A program made the position numbers and the translations under genes. From Cubamyces lactineus (Eukaryota > Basidiomycota > Agaricomycetes > Polyporales > Polyporaceae), in NCBI GenBank assembly GCA_022376465.1, contig JACDTU010000005.1, positions 1,228,001-1,292,000 of the forward strand: a stretch of 64,000 nt of DNA, written 5' to 3'. The notes beneath the pieces were generated by a model. That model was given only the letters and a program-made list of their open reading frames with translations. It had not been told where the DNA came from and did no database searches. Positions 60,801 through 64,000 of this stretch are shown here, piece by piece (positions within the stretch are counted from its first letter, which is position 1; each line of letters starts with the position of its first letter).

Positions 60801-63800
60801 TGCGGCCTTTCGCAACCGGCGTTGGGGTTGTCTGCGGCTCCTCCGGTGAGCTCGACGGGTTCATGTTGAACGGGACAGGCGACGCTCTGGGGTCCATGAC
60901 TTCATACCGCTTCGCACTCCCGCGTTCCGTCTTAGGCTCTCGGAGGGGGGGCATCTTGTGCAGCGCGTGTGCAGGCGGGGTGTACAGTCGAGCAGGGGTT
61001 GGGAAAGGACAGTTAGGCATTGATTGGGCAGGCAGAGCGGGGGAGGCCATCTCTCCGTCGCCACTTTTAAATTCTGCCCAGGCGATCATTCTCACTCGAC
61101 ACCTGTCTTCCTGGTGTTCGCGTCCGTCTCGCGTCCTCAGCCAGGCGCTTGTTAGGGACACATCGCGCTCAGCGTTTGGTTAACTTAGTTACCAAAATGG
61201 GATTTTACTCCGCATCACCGCTTGCCGATCCCAGTATTTCAGCCAATGGCGGTTTCTGCCAGCTGTCCATCACTGTCACTTATACGTCTCACAGGGCATT
61301 CCCCGCACGCACGTCGTCCAAACTCGGTCCATCGGACATGCCAAAACCATTCTACACACCACCTATACGCCGATCAGCAGCTAGTTCAGAGTTCCCCGCC
61401 GCCCGCCATGCCTACTCTCCCCATCCATTTCCCCTCGGTAGTTCTGCGTTGATGACAACGTTGGCATCCTCCGTTGGTATTTCCCGTCCTGCCACTAGGA
61501 CCCATCCCAGCACCCAGAGGAGGAGGTTCACAAGCGCTCCGAGCTCGACAGTAACGCCACTGGCTCTCCTCACGGACAGGTACGCCAGCTCCGTCATCGA
61601 CCAGTCTTTCTCGTTCCTTACAACTAGTTCCACCACGTTCATCTCCGCCGCTCGTATCCCCACGATGTCGCCCTCGATCCCAGTGTCTTCTACCGTGCAG
61701 GCTGCTTCGATTCGGATGTAGTCTCCGTTATCCGGATCGGGCCTATTGTCCAAACGCATGAGTCGTACTCTACTCCCCACCCGCAGCGGTCTTTTCGGAG
61801 TGATCGTGACGTCGAAGAGTCCCACTTCTGCAATCCGGGTCTCATTCCGTTCGCCACGCAAGAGTTGACCTCTGTGTCTAACATAGACATCCATTGTTTC
61901 CCCCTATTTAGAGGATGTGCATCAGCACTTTCTCGCACCACCCAGTGCACTTACAGGCTTCAGGACCCTCCGGTATGTCTCCATTTTACCCAGCTTCACG
62001 ATTCTCACCCTCTCCCAGATGGTCTTTCAAACTTTAAACATCTCCCGTCTGGGCGCGTATGGCCTAACATGACTTACATGTTTTAGGTTTACAATCTTTG
62101 TAACTCGGTTTATCGCCGTGATTTTTAGAGGTCTGTGTAGCAGGAAGGAGGGAAGGGTGGGGGTTTATGGGCCGTACCCGTACCATCAGTGTGCTTTATA
62201 AAATAATGGCATGCCGATTATCGCGGACACACGTGTCCCTTCATTTTACTTCTGGCATGAGTGAAGCCATGGTTCGCCGCATGTGGCCCGCACCTTCTCA
62301 TCCTACCACTTCTTCAGAACACAATTCGCTTCCGTCTCCTATCACAGCGTTTGCTGCCCCTGCTCCCAACATGGCGTGGCGGCACGGCTCACCCTCAAAT
62401 TCCAGGTTCCACCTGCGGGTCGCATTTGATACTACTCGCAGCCGTGGTCCTTGCATTACGAAACTTCCTACTGGGCGCGTGCCCCGGCTTCTCAGGGTAG
62501 CCAATGAGGTCAGGTTGCTAGGCGCACACGTTGTCCCTCAGGTCACAGTCGCAGGCCACCATACTTCGCACTCTCCTGCCATTCGCGATTCACACCCTCC
62601 ATGGGCGTCATTACCGGACACATCGTACTCCGTTCACTGGCGTCCATCACACCATTTATCATGTCTCCCACGAGTACCCCTTGGCAGTTCCCACCGGCTT
62701 ACACCCGCCGCCGCCTTCCATTGTGCCCATTTCGGTCCCCGTCAGGCAGGCATTTCACCGTTCTCTGCCCTCCACTGCCCACTTCCTCCTCCCAACGGGC
62801 ACCGTTTTTGGTCTCGCCCTCTAGCCTGTCCCAGTCACAGTCCTGGCTGGATAGTACTTACTCTGCAGTACTTTACTTTTCCTCAGGGAGGGAGGGAGCG
62901 AGGGAGGAAAGGAGGGAGAGGGAGGGCTCATCTATTTCACATCGCACCATGTCTCGCACAGGAGATGGTGGTGGTACGTGGAAGAGAGCCCCCCGCGAAC
63001 GCACAGATTGTCTCGCAAAGTGCCTTTGAACAGAAGGCTGTCCTGCGGCACGAGCGCCAAGCGTTGACGGAGCACGTCCAATCCAATCTGGGCAATGTTG
63101 CGTCCGTCGATCTCGATGGTCCCGCTCTGCACGTTCACTATCCGGAAGAGGGCCTGGAGGAGGGAGCTCTTTCCCGCCCCCGTTCGTCCCACGATGCCAA
63201 TCTGTCCATACGCAGTCACAATCAGCACTTATCCTTCACGGCGCTACCAGGCCCTCGGACACGCGCTCGTCCGACGGCGCACGCACCTTCTCGCCAGGGT
63301 TGACATGGAAGCTCACGCCCTTGAGCACCGGCGGCAGGCCTGGACGATACGACATCTCGACGTCCTTGAAGTCAATCTCGCCCGCCTCCGGCCAAGAAGG
63401 GGGCGGATCGTTGGGCGTCGTCGTCGCGCCCTCGCTTGGCAGCTCGGTGTAGTACAGGATACGCTCGACCGCGTTGAAGTTCTGTTCGTTTTGCGCATAG
63501 GTCTGGACGAGCAACGCTGTCGTGACAGGGGTGTGAGGAGCTGGCCGAGCACGAAAGCGGCGAAGGTGGAAGGCTTACAGAAGGTTTGCGTGACTATCGT
63601 ACGGCAAAACGAATCATTAGTACGTCGTCCGAGATTGAGCGGGTGGGGTCTCTACTCACTGCTCAGAGTATACGACAGCACGACACCGATCTTGCTCGGG
63701 TTCACGCTGCTCCTAAAGCCGGCAGCGAAGAGACAGATGCCAAGGATAAGGATGTTGCCCAGAATGTCTAGGCGTACACCAAGCCACCGCTGAATGGCAA

Positions 63801-64000
63801 TTGTCATAAAGTAAGCCCTGTTCTCCATGTCAAGGCCTTCTTCCGACTTCTTCACGAAACGATCCTACGGTACAAAAAGGGTGTAAGCGGACGTCCAAGA
63901 AGCAAACGTAGATACTTACCTGGGACCGGTAAGCACGGACTGTGCTCAAACCAGTCAAAGTCTCTGCAGAGCCGTAGAATGGTATGTTGTTAGTAATGCG
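51894..64000 (-). CDS. ABCC-type (MRP/Yor1-like) ABC transporter, C-terminal part, with a LINE in one intron
   Basis: The gene enters from the right edge. Visible exons encode the end of membrane domain 2 ([55 protein letters not shown]) and a 15-nt microexon (63579-63593). [20 protein letters not shown] and [20 protein letters not shown] follow. NBD2 has Walker [15 protein letters not shown], the Q-loop region [38 protein letters not shown], signature [17 protein letters not shown], Walker B SRIIVL then DEATSNVD, and H-loop [11 protein letters not shown]. The end is [20 protein letters not shown] and a Ser/Ala-rich tail (stop at 51894-51896). The intron between TLRDN and DPTNT now spans about 52.7-63.0 kb because a 10.2-kb LINE sits in it. 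All exons are open, so expression depends on splicing across the insert. Such pumps export conjugates and drugs. Confidence 0.88.
52767..52784. repeat. Target-site duplication, left copy (LINE 3' side)
   Basis: CGCGAACGCACAGATTGT, 18 bp, is identical to 62994-63011. It is followed directly by nine T residues (52785-52793), the poly(A) tail of a minus-strand LINE. On the host gene strand it reads ACAATCTGTGCGTTCGCG and contains the GTGCGT splice donor. Confidence 0.95.
52921..58119 (-). CDS. LINE ORF2: APE endonuclease, reverse transcriptase, RNase H, zinc-binding tail
   Basis: 1732 aa, one exon. The endonuclease occupies about residues 110-360: [20 protein letters not shown] (catalytic Glu), [31 protein letters not shown] and [11 protein letters not shown] (Asp-His). 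The reverse transcriptase occupies about 640-930: [72 protein letters not shown] and the catalytic [10 protein letters not shown]. The RNase H, at about 1340-1470, has [36 protein letters not shown] and [14 protein letters not shown], so all four acidic residues are present. A Cys/His motif, [20 protein letters not shown], follows. It nicks target DNA and performs target-primed reverse transcription. All catalytic motifs are intact, so it may be active. Confidence 0.95.
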   Translation of the reverse strand: MQANSSPMHSRLVARTLLHGSRCGWTSMLDIATPEHLNIHTPHNAVHTTGNGTQRITNRGAPGGPPVPLRRDEPFRDHGHRTCPSAGLHEPSAERGTRGERDRVAPARTGCKGRTHIRVASLNMRGAGPEGPGGVGSKWMRVNQLVRDSRIAVLALQETHLDERRANVVMEVFGEFITVVTSACNENGTGARGVAFVINKRLLKNAEYTVTDIYPGRAMLLDIKWTEERRLRLLNVYGPNDMAASATFWKTLSDTRVLRGRGVDVLLGDFNLVEDALDRLPARSDRESAREELTTVITKWNLLDGWRVSNETTKAYTYLHAANGSQSRIDRIYVTERLHQDSNAWGIQDSGILTDHRMVTVDLSDRALPFVGKGRWALPKHLLTDRKLQETMKELGAKLVDDLSSGGERTPLRNPQTIYKGFKDQLVKMVRKRAKEKIPKLQRTIEKVKQDLHATMNPAGGPPGAGEAMVPAVSPEKVLHAAILQERLDLLERRRFETKRRTVAARQAIAGETMTKAWTRSAGTTTMAVLCAESITHLRDPEAPTLQYTNHSKRMATIAMRHYDAVQRCDLLREDEDHDKYIRDSLEPMRVRLDEDQNKRLGERISRREVTCAIQTAATDKAPGLDGLPMEVWKAYVRWYDADVKRNRPAVDMAKALTTVYNDIADHGLHPETGFAEGWICPVYKLKKDKRDIVNYRPITLLNTDYKVLTRALALRLADCADSLVHPDQAGFVPGRSIFDHIRLASTMIDYAEAEEINGAILALDQEKAYDRIDHTYLWRALRHMNFPNTFINTVRHLYGGAESCVIVNGVKSGFFRVWRGVRQGDPMSCLLFNLAIEPLAAALRQSTLRGLQVPGAQERLVAKLFADDTTVFLGEDDDYAEVDRVTGTWCRGSRAKFNLHKTEIIPLGTPEYRAQLVATRALCPGGETVHPDAHIARDGEAVRLLGAWIGNEVDPSQSWRPVVETVKRNLNKWAARRPTLHGKKLIVGMEIGARTQFRAKAQGMPQSVEKELTAAMRAFIWGEGKAPKVAMATLQGSYDDGGIALLDLEARNVAIDLVWLRDYLRLTERRPAWATLADVLLADAVSADTRGTPPAARLNTFLQTWKVSLRASAGLPLYLRRMVKFAAQYRVALDVAKPSSDVCAAMPIWYHPSLEVKRDVARTPVAQCLRERHGVRTVGQCARMAARVVYEDASHKTRSDCPCDPCLRDRIDRGCENPHRCALAASRLMTRLHAKWRPSECGPEDGLSLTPTRMEMNEVARYENGRILFDPSLCQALPLASGFRAFGRMTDQRAVARRARPYRVANEEVEVYTDGACLGNGLASATAGSGIWFGNGDARNASERVPGQQQSNQTAELYAVEMAHRAVPPFVPLHVVTDSRYVVDGLTQWLPRWERSGWLGVRNGSEFRSLVACLRTRSAPTTLRWVKGHSGVEGNEAADRLARAGAGLPRPYLPLRLPPPERFLKSGVELPFLTQCLAYRGILAERVCALPATTVDRMRRVVTELKDLCGDDHLPATLWRALRRDPVEPKVRDFVWKALHGAHRVGRFWTNVPTCERRAFCPTCGTVEDMDHILTACQAPGQRELWRAARDLLARVGVVLPTAPTLGAYLGAPLYAVKDERGGVKQTASRLARIVLSETGFLIWKLRCERVIAWADRPGEVHSLDGILNAWHAALDRRLWLDQQRALRKVGGRKPLPIATVEGTWGSVIDGETDLGGDWIRRVGVLVGRRR
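58424..60586 (-). CDS. LINE ORF1: Gag-like RNA-binding protein with CCHC knuckle
   Basis: 720 aa. The N-terminal half is basic and low-complexity ([20 protein letters not shown]), with a short region [20 protein letters not shown] that may form helices. The middle has a globular segment ([40 protein letters not shown]). Near the end is one zinc knuckle, [14 protein letters not shown] (CX2CX4HX4C), typical of nucleic-acid-binding LINE ORF1 proteins. The start at 60586 overlaps the end of the upstream 217-codon ORF by 79 nt in another frame. ORF2 begins 304 nt after its stop. It presumably coats the LINE RNA. Confidence 0.88.
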   Translation of the reverse strand: MSVQPYHAAPAETNDERAGQRADRVVETETVRSRKRPRVDSPEAEDGASSRPAMRRLLLDTTGERAGPLQTHRERQDDQMVLDVRVQADEQVAPQDVKTSPPRVVRRVLSVHDLVTANDTEERVGRAEKRDRATVTIPAEYLKYIINTSTDEATKKLLTAALWSMRSEEPGTVDSALQGPATEGGGQTGQCERQAQPLAMVAKQAARSATTKTRDPRRKDKAPMAQKPRHDSDNAPAQRDFGNLHAGARLPPPPLTVPMVANGARGGHRSALGLSAPTYTNGQRDLQQPAFIPSLGTAPSHSREGAASATNDLQARGWRSTATGMQALGTMESGGILAARGGLAVLPAPPGGYPEQHRRGPYDMCRHIPEGTLSAFATDAEAGRACAVEILGNRELTQARAKSLCRTLWERLALATGEGNFRVDALPALATPDPPTTWTVRGLTPQAVDLLVDQKVWRLPDITFVVHRGMEVIPRYLFTLGPINWRLKEREVLEDVRATFMRSGVVDYLTDLLAERTSTGTVPMNDLQAVALTIIATLEVRIFSYRVALGNRAPADVLGAAVYCDAPTLNPKRWTQWQAYLRALAYTVRVLGEDGQPTGNRIATGPLPFTRCSYCYGADHMAKSCTYPGSPRWSKDLTGGAEADVTTHASAPMMKQPHWPGVDLPPVAGRSLPPHMEIQRPVRRGRGNGKLSATAPGFDGFVHCDPEHSNYGQRSDQRAG
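60508..61161 (-). CDS. LINE upstream ORF of 217 codons, overlapping ORF1
   Basis: An open frame from [20 protein letters not shown] to [15 protein letters not shown] later in-frame Met ([20 protein letters not shown]) could also be the start. The middle is Pro/Ser-rich, then acidic ([20 protein letters not shown]). No domain was recognised. Its 3' 79 nt overlap ORF1, a geometry that would allow reinitiation or frameshifting to couple the two. It may be a real accessory protein, an extended N-terminus of Gag, or a chance open frame; coding status is unproven. Confidence 0.5.
   Translation of the reverse strand: MSLTSAWLRTRDGREHQEDRCRVRMIAWAEFKSGDGEMASPALPAQSMPNCPFPTPARLYTPPAHALHKMPPLREPKTERGSAKRYEVMDPRASPVPFNMNPSSSPEEPQTTPTPVAKGRKIARLEADTFRWSLQVGTAAESLGSAEEDALADDVGNGLDEYELDSECGPGSLADLVCPTATNVGCDVLRTKCLCSLTTPRPLRLTTNVRGKGRIEW
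61412..61894 (-). CDS. LINE leader ORF of 160 codons, unknown function
   Basis: [20 protein letters not shown] begins a frame with natural, mixed composition: alternating hydrophobic beta-type segments ([40 protein letters not shown]), then [21 protein letters not shown] strongly hydrophobic run, [20 protein letters not shown], could be a membrane helix, and the end is [12 protein letters not shown]. No family was recognised. It is the first sizeable ORF of the LINE RNA, 250 nt before the 217-codon ORF. Tad-like elements usually carry only two ORFs, so this one is unexpected; coding status is unproven. Confidence 0.5.
   Translation of the reverse strand: MDVYVRHRGQLLRGERNETRIAEVGLFDVTITPKRPLRVGSRVRLMRLDNRPDPDNGDYIRIEAACTVEDTGIEGDIVGIRAAEMNVVELVVRNEKDWSMTELAYLSVRRASGVTVELGALVNLLLWVLGWVLVAGREIPTEDANVVINAELPRGNGWGE
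61895..62992 (-). other. LINE 5' leader, about 1.1 kb, with a pyrimidine tract on the sense strand
   Basis: No ORF of note on the sense strand. Near the 5' end, 62886-62930 is almost pure purine on the plus strand (GGGAGGGAGGGAGCGAGGGA and on), so the LINE RNA starts with a CT-rich stretch. An internal promoter is expected in this region of an autonomous LINE. A long plus-strand open frame here is antisense and runs past the element into ABC exons, so it is discounted. Confidence 0.55.
62994..63011. repeat. Target-site duplication, right copy (LINE 5' side)
   Basis: An exact copy of 52767-52784. On the minus strand it follows the NBD2 coding sequence GTLRDN and holds the splice donor GTGCGT of the host intron, so the exon upstream of the LINE keeps an intact 5' splice site. 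Confidence 0.95.
63579..63593 (-). other. 15-nt microexon of the ABC transporter gene
   Basis: The minus strand reads ACGATAG, then TCACGCAAACCTTCT, then GTAAGCCT. Splicing it between the exon ending ..TACTCTGAGCA and the one starting CGTTGCTCGTCC gives [20 protein letters not shown], which restores the frame and the family's conserved sequence. The exon is 15 nt and is flanked by AG and GT on both sides. Confidence 0.75.

Larger units (their letters stand above)
52785..62993 (-). mobile_element. Tad-like LINE (non-LTR retrotransposon), apparently full length, 10.2 kb
   Basis: Bounded by the 18-bp duplication, with an A9 tail at its 3' end (52785-52793 on this strand). From 5' to 3' on the minus strand: a roughly 1.1-kb leader, a 160-codon ORF (61894-61412), a 217-codon ORF (61161-60508), a 720-codon ORF1 with a CCHC knuckle (60586-58424), a 1732-codon ORF2 (58119-52921), and a short 3' UTR of about 130 nt. 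All four frames are uninterrupted. The APE endonuclease, RT, RNase H and Cys/His tail order is that of fungal Tad-clade elements; the clade is inferred from domain order. The perfect duplication and intact frames indicate a recent insertion. It lies in sense orientation within an ABC transporter intron. Confidence 0.93.

Noticed and set aside
62167..63303. Plus-strand open frame of 378 codons
   Set aside because: It is antisense to the LINE leader and continues across the target duplication into antisense of ABC transporter exons, so it cannot be an ancestral gene.

Overview
The window reads as a fragment of an Agaricomycete (mushroom/polypore-type basidiomycete) genome. The grounds are dense spliceosomal introns of about 50-70 nt with GT..AG ends, the lineage-typical DUF6533, DUF6534 and DUF6532 families, a Plavaka-type (CACTA superfamily) transposase, chromodomain Ty3/gypsy remnants, a Tad-like LINE and a quinone-synthetase-type NRPS-like enzyme. 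A polypore-like genome is an inference; no species is claimed. No rRNA, tRNA or CRISPR array was recognised.

Layout. 1-12.8 kb is a mobile-element zone. It holds the 3' end of a Ty3/gypsy pol gene; a broken hsp70 copy with a GCN4-like bZIP fragment spliced into its middle; a Plavaka transposase; a divergent DUF6532 gene; and a gypsy 3' end with LTR that truncates a DUF6533 membrane-protein gene. 14.4-24.5 kb is mostly single-copy genic: a secreted BBE/FAD oxidase, two autophagy genes tail to tail (ATG27 and ATG12), a hemerythrin-domain gene and a DUF6533 gene. 24.7-30.0 kb is a two-gene secondary-metabolite locus: an A-T-TE NRPS-like enzyme of the atromentin/polyporic acid synthetase type and a class I-like O-methyltransferase, on the same strand. 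32.2-43.6 kb holds a DUF6534 gene, ERCC1/RAD10 and a tandem triplet of DUF6533 genes. 45.5-50.3 kb carries an AIM32-like thioredoxin-fold ferredoxin gene and a divergent P450.

51.9-64 kb is one ABCC-type transporter gene that runs off the right edge. Its intron inside NBD2 contains a 10.2-kb LINE in sense orientation, bounded by a perfect 18-bp target-site duplication that duplicates the 5' splice site. The LINE keeps an intact ORF2 (endonuclease, RT, RNase H, zinc-binding tail) and a CCHC-bearing ORF1. It also has two additional upstream ORFs, which is unusual for Tad-like elements.

The strongest items for follow-up are the multi-ORF LINE and its splice-site insertion, the chimeric hsp70/bZIP pseudogene beside a Plavaka transposase (possible transposon gene capture), the NRPS-like plus methyltransferase pair, and the DUF6533 triplet. 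Exon boundaries were read by eye from splice consensus and frame continuity. Gene ends with a clear stop or start are firm; internal exon borders are approximate unless a position is given.
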